Below are positions 35,801-47,894 of a stretch of DNA of 64,000 nt, one piece after another. The notes beneath the pieces were generated by a model. The model did no database searches and was not told the origin of the DNA. It saw only the letters and a list, made by a program, of their open reading frames with translations. The DNA lies in the NCBI GenBank assembly GCA_940671915.1, contig CALNVZ010002974.1:41605835-41669834 (forward strand), written 5' to 3'. Source of the DNA: Paracentrotus lividus (Eukaryota; Echinodermata; Echinoidea; Camarodonta; Echinidae). Both the position numbers and the translations under genes were made by a program. Every line of letters begins with the position of its first letter. The stretch's first letter is position 1.

Positions 35801-38800
35801 TCATGCAAGGCTTTTTTTTATTTTTTAAGAACCAGTAACTGGGACGACGGGGTATTATGATGTCAACATTTCGGTACTCTATAACAAATTGGGTTTGAGT
35901 GTGTGGGTGTGTGTGTGTGTGGGTTGTGTGTGGTGTGTTGTTGTGTGTGTCTGTTGTGTGGTGTGTTGTGTGTGTGGGTGTGTGGTGAGTGTGTGTGTGG
36001 GTTTTTTTTGTTTTTTGGTTGTGTGGTGTTGGTGTGGGTGTTGGCTTTTTGAGAGGGAGGAGCGGGGAATCATAATAGAGACAAAAATTTATACCATTCC
36101 CCTTGTGATGGAAGTGATTGAAGTTTGATATTTGTGAGCTGCTCTCTCCCAGTCCGTTCAAGACCAGCCGTGATCTCATAGATATCTCTCTCTGCATCAT
36201 CGATAGTAATATCGATCTCTTCCAAGCCAATCAACGATGAGAGCAGACCTTCGTAGCTTTGTGACGTCAATCTCTCAGCTGTTAGCTTTGTGACGTATGG
36301 AAGCTCAATAGGAGCTGGATGAAAACTGAGAGAGGAGTCAGATAGGGTGATCTGGTGCAGTATGGTGAATGAGCTGAAGTAGGACCACAACATATCGGTC
36401 ATGTTGATAGAAGATAGAAGACAATCCTTAATCTCAAGCCAAGAACTCTGAAACATAATAGACAAAGAGGTTTAGACAATCTTATAATTCTCGTGAAAAA
36501 AAAAACTATTGAGATTAAAAATGCATTTTGTTTTCTCCTGCTTTTGTTTGTTTGTATTTCAATTTCAGAATACTAGAGTCAACATCATAAAATATTGAAG
36601 ATTCTACCAGAATAAAAACATAATCATTATAAAATAGCATGTGTCTGTGGTTTGGGCTTCCACACGGGGGTAGAGTACATTAATTTGCTCAAATATTTGT
36701 TTTAATCTTTTTAAATTAAATACATATACATGTACTATCCTTGTACTCTGCTCACCTGAGAAGTGTTGTTGTAGTAATAGTTCAGGTATCCACATTCACT
36801 CCTACATAATAGTTCAAGAGAGTCCAGGGTGAAAAGTTGGGAGATAAATTATCAGTATCAATATAAACATAGCTAACAGGCAATAGGTCGAATAAAGACC
36901 TACATAATGTAAATAGGGATTAGATGACGATACGGTATAAAACATAATAATAGCAGCAAGGCCAATGAAATAATTTATACGTTGTACTTTTTATGTTACT
37001 ATACGGGCGTCTGGACGCACATTCTTTTTGCTTTTTTTTTTACTTTTTTTTTTTTAACCTTTTTTTTTTTNNNNNNNNNNNNNNNNNNNNNNTTTTTTTT
37101 TACTTTTTTTTTTTTAACCTTTTTTTTTTTCATTGACGTGGTACTAACGGGGTTATATCAACATTTCTTCTTTTTTCATTACTTCTCCATCCGTGAAAAT
37201 ACGTATTCTCGAAACAAATAACATTTGTCCTACGTCAATACCTTTCCCCTTGTGATGGAAGTGATTGAAGTCTGATATTTGTGAGCTGCTCTCTCCCAGT
37301 CCGTTGAAGACCAGCCGTGATCTGAGAGATATCTTCCTCTGGATCGTCGATAGTGATATCGATCTCTTCCAAGCCAATCAACGATGAGAGCAGACCTTCG
37401 TAGCTTTGTGACGTCAATCTCTCGGCTGTTAGCTTTGTGACGGATGGAAGCTCAGAGGGAGACGGAGGGAAACTGAGAGAAGAGTCTGATATGTTGTAAT
37501 GATGCAGTGTGGTGAATGATCTTAAGTTGGACCACAACATATCGGTCATGGTAGCAGATAGAAGACAATCCTTTATCTGAAGCAGAGAACTCTGAAAAAT
37601 AATACACAAAACAACCGAACCTGTCACCCTGGAACTAATACAGCTCTGATCTCACAATCAACGCCCTTCTTTTCCACCAGAATTTAACGATAATTTTCCG
37701 AATGTCTTCATATTTTGATATAGCACTAAGTTCATAATCGACATAAGTGACGGTTTTTTAAAATAAAGTCGTGAATATTATAATTAATCAATTAAAATTT
37801 TTGTTTATAACTCTGCAGTTCGGTACATTCAATGAACATTGAACATTTTAATGAACACATCACGAGAATCAAAGTACTTTCAAACAATTTCATGATTAGA
37901 AAAGAGTATGTGTTGGTGGTTTAGGACCACATGTAGGGTCTGCATGCAGATTTCATTCATGGCTGATTCAAACATTTTAAATATAAAGGAAGCATATTTA
38001 TTATTGTCATTGCAAATGTGCTTACCGTGGCATGTTTGGTGTACTTAAGAGATCCACATCCACTCCTACGTGACATATGAAAAAGGATTTGGGAGAAAAT
38101 GATGAGATAAATAAAATTGGTTAACTGAGATGTGGTTTCAGATTGGTGTAATTGTGACGTTGCTCTTTTGAGAGTTGGAGTATTTCACAAGAGGTAAATA
38201 TGATTTATATTTCTGAATTTCTCTTCCTCCCTCCGTCCTAAAACTATATAACTTATCTTTAATATCTTTAATATTATACACAGGCTTTCCCCACACAAAA
38301 AGATAAGTTATGCTGGCCCAATTGTACACTATAAAAAAATAAGATAGGTCACGTGATGATGATCTAGCCAATCGCAGCACATAGGGCCCTTCATAAATTC
38401 ATGAAATGACGAAAAAAGCTAGGAGCACATGGAAACAAGTTACGCGATACTCGTGTTGCCTAAAATAAATGTTTTTTGTCACATAGTTACGTTATTCATT
38501 AGGCCTACCCAATGAAGAGAGATGGAATGAATCAAAATCAAAATGGATCTCTTTTTATCTGCTTTGGTCAAATAAACTACTTTCTATCATCTGGTTTTAA
38601 ATGGTGAATGAAGGAAATAGCTTTCGTGCTGTTTCCGTCGTGAGAGACGTTCGCCTTTTTAATGATATATAAATGATACAAACTTAATATTCCCTGATTT
38701 ATAAAAATTGGCTTTATCTATCATAAGCTACATGCAAACGGTTTGCTTAATCGGCTCATGTAGCATTTTCCCAAAGATCATTACTCACCCCAAATGCAGA

Positions 38801-41800
38801 CTGTTCAATGTTTTGGAGTGAACTGAAGACTTGACGAAGAGGTCAACCAGGTCTTCCAAGTCGCTGCACTTTATCCCGGATATATGTAATTGCTGCAAGT
38901 CTTTCATTTGTTCTTTGATCAAGAGACCCAGTCCCCTCGTCGTCTCTCTTGATATCTCCTTCTTCTCTGATGGGAGTGATTCCGGTACTGTAAAGTTGAA
39001 ACGTATGAGCTGCTTCCCCTCAGTCCGCTGTAGACCATCAGTCATCTGAGAGATATCTCCATCTGCATCATCGGTCATGACATCGATCACTTCCAGACCA
39101 GGCAGCGATGAAAGCAAACCTTCATAGCTTTGTGACGTCACTCTCTCGGCTTGTAGCTGTGTGATGGAATGAAGCTCCGGAGTAGATGAAGAGAAACTGA
39201 GAGATGAGTCTGATATTACGAAAGTACGAAGCATAGAAAAAGCTCCAAGGCATGACCATAACCTATTGGTCACGTCAGACGTTACGGTAGACTCATTGAT
39301 AGTAACCGTTTTTACCTAATAACAAGACAATGAGAAAAGGAAAGAGAGAAAGAACGTGTTTAATTTTTGGTTATTATTATTTTTATTGTTATTTATTTAA
39401 GAGTTTATGATTATGTTTCTCCGTATTTGTTTTGTTGGGTTTCTTTCGGGGTGGTCTTCTTTTTCTTCTATTTTTTTTTTCGTGAATTCTTACCCCAGTA
39501 ATCTCAACCGAAGACTGAGTTTGAATGGATGTGCGGTGCCACTGTAGGATCCTTTTGTCTGATGCTCAGACAAAAGGATCGCGCCTAACACCCAACAAAT
39601 TTCGTATAAACGCAACAGACAGAAACTAAATCTTTCCATTCAAAGTTAATATCCCTTTACCTATGCAATTGTTATGGGATATTCCTCAATACCAAAGACC
39701 TCTAAATATAGGATGCCTGTTGGATGCGATTGATAATAATTCGTAATGCATCGAGTTGAAAAGAGTTCCTTAATAGATAATAAGCTAATGGCAAATAAGT
39801 ATTTTCTTTAATTTTAGGACAGTCGTAAAATGGAAACACGTAGCACAAGGTGATAAATATCTTGCCTGTCTTTTCAGCTGATCTGGAAGGTTCTGTAATC
39901 CAACAACTGTGTAGACTGTCGGCGACCTGAGAACGATTGTCTTTGAAGTTACACATCGTTGGACCAACGACATGAACGAAGACATCTTTCCTTCAACATT
40001 CGACTTGATTTCTGAAGAGCAGTCAAGGAGAATGCGGTATCTCTCTCTCCCGTCTAATAATTTGTTGGTAAGGACGGCCTCCATAATCCTAAAACACAGT
40101 GTGTTGTCGGTGCCAGCGGTGAATCGGATGAGGTTTTCGTAGTCACATATGTGTTCTTCGATGTCACGCAGTACTCTGTCCAACTTAGACCTATTCCATC
40201 GCATCAAGTACTTCTTCGTCTTGGCAGCGAGGTGCTTCCCAGCAGAGTGCTCCTGCGCGAGTTTGTGATAAAACTCGATGGTTGTGGAAGTTGTCTCATG
40301 GGAGTGCGGTAGGCGTGGTGATATAACGGTCGTCCTTGATATTATGCCAAGCTCGCATGCACTATCAAGAATCGAGGGAATTTTACGGAAGTCATCATTT
40401 GTAAAGATTAGCTTTTTCGCATCACTGAGTAAACCAGCTAGAGCAACTTTGCCCAGTTTGTGGATTATTGTTTTTAAATGTTTGGTAGTGATTTGGTTTC
40501 CTGTGTTTCGGGCGTTGGCATGCTGCATTAAGAAGTCGTTAACCTTGTCAAATAGTAATGTCTGAGTTTCTATATCATCTATCAATAGTCCATCGCTCCA
40601 TAAATGACAAATCATTAGACAAAATAGAGGGGTTGTGACAAGTTCATCGATAAGTGCTTGCTCATTGAGGTAAACTTTCAGACTTTCTCCTGTAGATACA
40701 TCCGATGTCAAAGCGAAGAACTTATCGATGTACTCTCTAGAGCTCTCTCTTGAGAAGCCCTCAATTTGCATCTTCGTATACTTTCTTGGAAGGTCCCCGT
40801 CATTGAAGAAGTACTCCATGTGAGGCCTTGTTGTTACTAGGACTCGACACTCGCGATATTCTTCCCAGCCAATTATCCTGACAATGTTACTCCCTGACGT
40901 AATTCCAGCATACTCGTCAAGACCATCAAATATGATGTGACATTTGTCCTGATGCTCTCTGATGAAGTTCTCAAGCCCTTCCGGTGTAACGTCTTCAACG
41001 TCCTTCAAAAGCTGAGACTTGATCGCTTCACCGATTGTATCCTGACCGGTATTTCGAAGTCTCAGAACAAAGAGAAGTGGCAATTTTTCTAGTCCAGTTC
41101 CTTCAACTTTGCGGGCCCAGTCGTGAGCCATTTTAGCGACAGCCGTCGTTTTCCCTTTGCCAGCAGCGGCTGATATGAGAATTCGGTCTGGAAACCGGTT
41201 GTTAATTTTCCTGGAGAAAATTTCTGATACTGAGCCTTCCAGTATTTCTTTCTTTACAGTGTTTCTATCGTGTGCGTCCTTCTGTACCATAGTCACCCGT
41301 GTATGCATTTTTTTGAGCTCCGCGTAATCATTTGGATCCCATGGTTTCATTTGGATTTTGCATAATTCATCGAGGTAGATATTCTCCAGCTTCTTGCGGC
41401 ATTGCAGAACATTCAAGGACTCGGAAATTGATTTCTTTTCAAACTCTAGAGAAAACGGGAAAGTAACATACATACAGTTGAGGCCAAAAGTTTACATACA
41501 GCTGGTAAGAAAACATATAAATACAATTTTTACCACCGTAAGAACATTGGGCATCATTTATTTTGATGAATATGGTTAAGTATCATATCTACTTTGTTTT
41601 CAGAGAGTATGTTTTAATTCTAAATATTTAGAAACATAATATGTTGTTGATCTTACTTCAGTTTGGATAAATTCGATGGGTCAAAAGTTTACATACACCA
41701 ATAAAAATTACTGATCACTGCTGATGGAATTGTATTTTGATTTATTTTTTTCATTTTTCACTAGTAAACTGTTGAAGTGCTAAATGAGCTTTCTTTATAC

Positions 41801-42415
41801 TTCTCCTGAGATTATTGTGCATTACTCAACCAAGATTGCAAACAATTAAGTCCCATTTGCAGGCTTCTTTGGGCGAATACCATTTTGGGGGTCTGCCCAT
41901 ATGGTTTGTACAGGGATCCGGTTTAGACATGACTGTGACAACCCCTCCTCAATTCCACTTTTCTCTGTTTTCCCACTCTAAAAATTTATCTAAATGAATG
42001 TTTGGGTAATTTGTAGTGATTAACGACTCAATTTTCATAACGTTCAAACTTTCAGGCTGGTATATTGATATGATGCTACATGCTCCAACATCATATTTTA
42101 CATTCGATAGTGTTTATCAAAGGGGTTTATTGTTCGTGTAGTGTGATGTTGGAGCATAACATTGTAGCATCATATCAATATGACAGCCTGAAATTTGGAA
42201 CGCTATTAGAATTGAGTCTTTAATCACCACAATAACCCAAACATTCATTTGCTTTGTTTTAGAGTGGGTGAAAGAGAAAAAAGGGAGATTACGGAGGGCT
42301 TGTCACATGCCTAGACCAGATCTCAGTAGAAACCATAGGCCTATAGACAGACCCCGCCCCCCCCCCCCCCCAAAAAAAAAAAAAAAATAAATAATAATAA
42401 AATAAATAAAAAAAA

Positions 42416-42452
<37 letters not shown>

Positions 42453-44447
42453 AATACAAATAAAAAATAAATAATTTTTAAAAAAAGGATTCGCCCATGG
42501 AAACCTGTCAATATGACTAAATTGTTGAAATCTTGCTGGAGTAATGAACAATAATATCAGGAGAAGTATGCATAAAGCTTTTTGGCAGCTTCAAGAAGGT
42601 TAGTGGGAAAAAATGAAAAAATAAAGCAAAATACAGCAGCACCATCACCATCTGAAAACAAAGTAGATACCATACCTAAACATCTTCATAAAAATAAATG
42701 ATGCCCAATGTTCTTGTTCATATGGTGGTAAAAATATTAATTATTAGTTATATGTTTCCGTACCAGGTGTATGTAAACCTTTGGCCTCAACTGTATATGC
42801 CGAATAAGTAACAAAAAAATAATAATATGAAAAAAACCTAGAAAATTGAAAATTAAACATGTTAAAAAGGAAATCTATGAATCCCAAATGCATATTCTGA
42901 AAGAGTAACATCTCCCGCACTTTCTGGTACCATTTTTATGTGATATGTGTTTACGCTTGGATGCTTGCGAACAGGTAAAAGTCGAATTGTGCCAAAGTGG
43001 AGGTAAAATAAAAACAAAACGGCTAACAAAAAGTAATTTCATCCTGATTAAAACACTATAACTTTTAAATGAAAATGTTGTGAGCTAAATAACATATCAT
43101 GACTCCAAGGATTTTTACGGCGTCTACAGACAGTAGGTAATGGTAAATTATTGATACACAAAGTAGGAAGTTATATAGGTTGCTTTGAATAAAGATGACG
43201 TTGTAGTTGGGTTTCATTTCATTTTATTCCAAAATTTTCCTTGGAACCGGCAGTAATGAATTTTCTCTGAGAATTGTTTTTATTGTTGCCCTTGTACCTA
43301 ATTGTCTATTTTCTCTTAGCCTTTAAACTTTTTTTCAGAGGAATATGTTTCATGATTTTATTCAATGATAAGGCCCCACCTAAAAAATATTTGGGGCTAT
43401 ATTCCTATGTCTCCCCCTTAGTTTTTGTTTGTTTGTTCGTTTGTTTGTTTGTTATGTTATGTTTTGTTTGTTTTGTTTTTTGTTTTGTTTTTTTGTTTTT
43501 GTTTGTTTTTTGTTTGTTTTGTTTTTGTTTTTTTTTGTACCAGGTCCGGTCATATCTTTTCCAGGGAATGAAAAGTGTCAAGTCACCTCTTTCAGAATAT
43601 AAAGAAATGGTCGAAGATTTACGTTAATACTATTATGTTATTGAGGTAAATATACTTATTACTTATTACGTATTCCCTGGTAAACTTTAAGTTCATCGAC
43701 TTAAAGTGTACCACTTCAAGACAATTAATGGTGAGCATTTCCATTGCTGCATATATAGACTTATTTATTAAAGTTGGTGTCTTTCTAGATTTTTAAAAAT
43801 GCTACAACCCTACTTTTTTAATGATCATCAGTAAGATATTCTAATGTTTGGGCACCTAGATAATGGAGCATCTCATGGAGCCACTATCTTCCTCGTGATC
43901 CTGTATTAACTTTCCTCCGTCGTTTGAAAATAAACACAAAAAATTGGCGTAAAAAAACCTCCGAAAATAGAATGTCACATTTGATTTAAGGCAATAGGAC
44001 TTGTGAGAAGAGGGATATGGCAATTGCGCCCACTTTTTCAAGTAGGGGCAAAACTCAATCGATAAAAATGATAATAATTCGTGCATTCTAAAATGATATC
44101 AAAAGGAATATATGTGAGTTAACAATCAAATACATACCTTTAGCATCCAATATGTCCTTAAGGTAGTTTCGAGACAGCATGATGAGATTGGCTTTCTCAA
44201 GAGCTTCATTCAGCTGGCAATGTTGATCACACGGACCTACTGTTTGCCTCCAGTCAAATAGCATGTCACGTGTTCCTTTGCACGTGACCCGTCCTTCCAT
44301 CCTATTGGTCTCTGTGTATCTGTTGATTGCCGCAATTTTGAATCCGAGTGCTCGTCCTAAAGCCTCCATCTGCTCACTCTTTTCGATGTCTTCGGCCAGA
44401 TTGAGAAGTAGACCATCTGCAATACTTTCCTCTGACTGTGACGCCAT
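32832..44447 (-). CDS. NLR-family immune receptor: Death, NACHT, leucine-rich repeats (11 exons)
   Basis: Exons: 44138-44447 (Death fold), 39866-41445 (NACHT), then LRR exons 38789-39315, 38026-38065, 37242-37591, 36756-36801, 36095-36447, 35410-35458, 34631-35142, then 33589-33691 and a tentative last one, 32832-32870. The phases agree throughout, giving about 1302 residues. ATG at 44447 starts MASQSEESIADG. NACHT shows Walker A AAAGKGKTT (about 197-204) and Walker B IIFDGLDEY (about 274-283). Long LRR exons share SDSSLSF and ERVTSQSYEGLLSSL, and each is followed by a short exon with CGS/CGY. Such proteins are cytosolic sensors of microbial products that assemble signalling complexes through the Death domain. 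The NACHT exon ends at a GC donor (CAG/GCAAG). Exons at 37242 and 36095 are half-length. The last exon is uncertain; exon 33589-33691 could instead read into its intron and stop. Confidence 0.85.
33241..33543. mobile_element. Palindromic MITE in the NLR 3' intron
   Basis: GCCTCAACGAGGTTG at 33243 is inverted at 33529-33543. Inner arms, GACAAATA with an ATT/AAT run and GCGTAACGCTCA, are also inverted. No clear target duplication. Confidence 0.55.
33897..34151. mobile_element. Harbinger-like MITE (GGTCA family), copy 3
   Basis: TAA flanks both sides (33894-33896 and 34152-34154). The ends are TGCGATGGTCA and TGACCACCGCA. The inner text CGACGTGCAACCCTATG matches the sister copies. It lies in the intron upstream of the NLR exon at 33589. 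Confidence 0.7.
34160..34620. other. NLR intron, no further feature
   Basis: AT-rich intron sequence between the MITE and the exon ending at 34631. An (ATT)n run at about 34577-34596. Confidence 0.4.
35643..35879. mobile_element. TA-flanked MITE in an NLR intron
   Basis: TA at 35641-35642 and 35880-35881. Left end GAGTACCGGAGTGTGATGTC, right end with the inverse GGTACTC. Inner inverted words are GTTACTGGTTCT and AGAACCAGTAAC. Confidence 0.6.
35890..36015. repeat. (TG)n-rich microsatellite in an NLR intron
   Basis: Imperfect TG and TTG repeat. Long frames through it on both strands are artefacts. Confidence 0.9.
37071..37092. other. 22-N assembly gap between duplicated poly(T) blocks
   Basis: The ~40 bases before the gap (T-runs with TTTAC and TTAACC inserts, about 37031-37070) are repeated after it (37093-37130). 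This suggests two contig ends that overlap but were not merged. The gap is in the NLR intron between the exons at 37242 and 36756. Confidence 0.85.
39548..39580. repeat. Perfect 15-bp-stem hairpin in an NLR intron
   Basis: GATCCTTTTGTCTGA is followed by TGC and then its exact inverse TCAGACAAAAGGATC. It sits in the intron between the NACHT exon and the first LRR exon. It could be the folded remnant of a tiny foldback element. Confidence 0.7.
41475..42793. mobile_element. Tc1-type foldback element in the NLR Death-NACHT intron
   Basis: TA at 41473-41474 and 42794-42795. The ends are CAGTTGAGGCCAAAAGTTTA and its inverse, very like known Tc1-family ends. The inverted match runs on inwards (GATGCCCAATGTTCTT; GTAGCATCATATCAATAT near the centre), so the 1.3 kb is one big palindrome. 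A C-run and an AAAT repeat at about 42352-42480 interrupt the right arm. No transposase was seen. Confidence 0.75.
42835..43120. mobile_element. Fragment of the mariner-type element at 45359
   Basis: It shares the ordered words AAAGAGTAACATCTCC, TGGTACCATTTTT, TTTACGCTTGGATG and GTCGAATTGTGC-like text with 45440-45640. Ends are lost. Confidence 0.5.
43130..44130. other. NLR first intron, with GTTT repeats
   Basis: No exon seen. A GTTT-rich simple repeat lies at about 43425-43535. A minus-strand frame at 43856-44086 matches no known family. Confidence 0.4.
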
Positions 44448-44543
44448 ATCTTGTGAGACAATAAAGGATAAAATGTTTAATTATTTATAACCGAAGTAAT
44501 TTACCGTCATATTCTCCCTACGGTAAAGACATAGAGGCTCCAG

Positions 44544-44691
44544 CAGTGGCGGATCTCAGGATAGGGGAGGGGCGCCAGGCCCGATAGGGGGGCGTCGCCG
44601 AAATTTTCCGATTTTAACATGTACAGTCAATGAGTGGTTTTCAAAATATATGGGCGCGCGACCCCTGAGCCCCCTCCTGGATCTGCCACTA
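44544..44691. mobile_element. hAT-type MITE (CAGTGGCGGATC ends), copy 1
   Basis: The left end CAGTGGCGGATC is matched by the inverse GATCTGCCACTA at the right. It shares inner text TTTTAACATGTACAGTCAAT with 49444-49606. The ends are of the hAT kind, but the expected 8-base target duplication is not clear. Confidence 0.6.
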
Positions 44692-46919
44692 TCCAACTTT
44701 TAATTTGGAACGGATCATTATTTGCTGACCCCAAACTTTGTGAATAGCACTAGAAATACCTGTCTTGAAGCTAAATTTCTGGACCACAGCAAAATCCCCC
44801 TTGTCCAACTCCCCCACCCCCAATATATTCGGAGGGGGGATGTTGTGTACAATCATCCCCTCCCCCAATATTTCGAGATCAAGGAAACGAAAAGTATTTC
44901 ATTGTGCATATAATCTACTCATTACAAATTATTATCATATAAAACACTTTTATGATGTTCTACCAGCTATTTTGCAGTCTTAAAATGCAAAATTCTATCA
45001 TTCAAAAATCAAAAAAAAATTTCATTCGATCATTAATCTTCCTTGTTTTTCCCTAATATATCAAAAAACAACTGTATACTAGTAATATTACTATATGGCG
45101 GGGATACTCCGATATTTGCAAGCGAAAAAAAAATGTAATATAGGCATACCAGGTATTACCCATTCAAATCAATCATAATCAGAGGCGCTAGTCCCGGGTG
45201 CCTAGGGGGCAGGTGCCCCAAATAAGTAAAAGTGAGGGCAAAAGTATCACCCCTCAATAATCCACGATGGTCTTGAGAAATGTGGAAATTAAACAATTTG
45301 AATAGATCGTTTCGTCGATCATATGATCTCTTTTTAGGGTCTCGGACCAGTGATTATACCGAGTGTGTCAGAAAAAAATAGACACCTAGAAAAATGTCAA
45401 TAAAAAGAAAACCAATATATAAATCCCAAATTGTTATACATATTCCAAAAGAGTAACTTTTCCCACATCTTTTGGTACCATTTTTTTTTGTGTTATATCT
45501 TTACGCTTGGATGAACACGGCGCATTGTTTGCGAATATGTAAATTTCGAATTGTGCAAAAGTGGGAGTAAAATCAAATCAACAAAAAGCTATAATAAAAA
45601 AGCAACCCCTCCTGATGAAAATGACATAACTTTTAAACGAAAATATCTTGCGCTTAATAACTTGGCAGGGGTGTTGTTACACATATCGACTACATTTTGT
45701 GTGAAAATGAGATAGATCCGTAGAGTCAGGCATGAGTGAGCACTCGTCAAGGACGAAATAATCACCTTTCAAAAGTATTAAGAGGCCTTTTTAGGTCTGT
45801 CAGTGACAATTTACTCTTTGGTGTGTACTCATTCGTGGATTACTTGACGAATCAATCTAGTCTAGAATCTAGTCAATAGCTGTAGCAACAATCTTGCCAA
45901 GTTATTTGGCTCAAAATATTTTCCTTAAAGCGAGAGCGAACTGAGCAACACTCTCATTGACCGTGTGTTATAAATAGCTAGTCTTAAAGTATACCTTTTG
46001 CAATAAATATTAACAAGACGGTGTATAAATTAACCTATAATTTAATTTTTATTGGGAAACTAAAATGTTTTGAGGGGAAAGGTATGTGTTTTGCTACTTC
46101 GCAACTTCGATGTGAATTCATTGAGGAGTGAAAAAGTATGTTTTCATTCAAATGAGCTTGAATTATAAGACTACACTATCAGGATGTTGCATTATGGGTT
46201 ATGAAACAGGGCATAATCGAGTAGCTGACGACTTGAGGTGGTGCTATACGAGGCTGTTAGTTCGTACTGGCTTTAAAACGTTGTGCTATTTTATTCAGGA
46301 TGGAGTTGGTTTTTGTCCGCTTTTGTTCTGTCAATCTTAAGGTGCCCTCACACTACGGCGTGTTGAGCTAACGTTTGACCAGCGTTCTTGGAATTTGGTG
46401 TGTACGCTCGAAAACGTTGCTACTCGTTAACAATACGCAATTAATCGTTGTCTGAACGCGAATGTACGCTGAGATAAATTCATAATTTATTACACGTTCA
46501 CAGTTTTGAGCGTTTTCTAGCGCGTAACAACGCACTTATCAATAGGTTCTGTATGCGCTGGGCATTAGCAGTGTGAACGTTATGCGCGTTGGATGTTCGC
46601 TCCCTTGTCGTTCTCTATTCGTTCCCTCATCGTTCTCTGGTCGTCCAAACGCGTCTAATCTCGGGAATTTTTTATTTTTTTTATTATGGTTTATTCCTAT
46701 TCTTTTCATTTTCAATCAATATCTTTGAATGCATCGATTTTTTTTCCTCCTCGAATAAATTTTTAAAAAATAATAATGATATAAAATATTCCTATTATGT
46801 CGGAGAAGAGATTATGGGATAATCACTCGACATGTAATTCAATATAAATGTGGTCTCTTAATCTTTTTTTCATTTGGGAATTAGCTATATTATATGATGG
46901 TATATTATGAATAATACTT

Positions 46920-47060
46920 GAATGCTGCGAGCGCCTTTCAGAGTCGCCTCACTAAGCCTGGTAATAGTTAGTTAACATTAAAAGCCCTTATAAATACCGA
47001 GTAGGATACATGTATAAAGTGATACATAAATGTAACTATTATTAGTAATACTCTATCATG
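46920..47060 (+). mobile_element. SINE or LINE tail fragment
   Basis: GCGAGCGCCTTTCAGAG leads to CATAAATGTAACTATTATTA, like the tail of the SINE at 8831-9066. The head is missing. Confidence 0.4.
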
Positions 47061-47894
47061 CCATGAAGTATGTTTATAAAGATTTTCGTCAAGTGGTATT
47101 TATATAATTTAAGAAACAAACCTTCATATTTTGGTTAAGGAAAAAAAAATATTATGATGTATCTAGGAATAGGTATAAACCAAAAGCCTTGGACCACGGG
47201 AAAGAATAAGGGAAACGGAAGAGAAACACAGATAGGGAGAACTGGGTAGACAAAAAGGAAAGAGAGGTAAAAAGAGAATGAAAAACAGCAACAAGAAACA
47301 GACAGAAGAGAGAGAGACAGAGAGAGAAAGGTGAAGAGAGGAGAAGAGATAACGAATTAATATAATATAATGGGAGAGAGACTGGAAGATGAAAATAGGA
47401 AAAAAAAACTAAAACATTATTGAGATTGAGATCTGAAACTCAAAAAGTTTTATATATAGACGCAAGGTCGTTTGCAAACATAACATTGTGGAATACATTT
47501 TTTCCCCTTTTTTTTTGGAGGGGGGGGGGGTGGGAGGTTGTGGGGTGTCTTTGTTCATCTCTAATTTACGGGCACAAAATTGTTTATTCATTGATATTAT
47601 TCATTGTATAGGCATGTTAAAAGTGTTGAACAGTCAAATGCATTCTGATAACTGCATAAACAGTTTTTCTTTTTTGTTCTGTTTTTCCCTATATGATCCT
47701 GAGGTGTTATACGCCCTCATAATTAGGATTTTTTTTTTGTTTTTTTGTTTTTTGTTTGAGCACTTAATTTATTTCAAATAAATTGATGGGTGAAAAAAAT
47801 CAGCTTGCGCTTTTTTTTAAATCAAGATGAACCAAATAAATGGACGGGCTTGTTTCAAATTACACTGTTCGTCATAAAGATGGAATATTTTTTT

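Noticed and set aside
35715-36230. 171-codon minus frame joining a TH-rich stretch to LRR-like sequence
   Set aside because: Part is a microsatellite shadow. The real exon in this area is 36095-36447 in another frame.
46340-46640. CG-rich text as a possible CpG-island promoter
   Set aside because: It mirrors 50170-50780 and is the subterminal repeat of a transposon.
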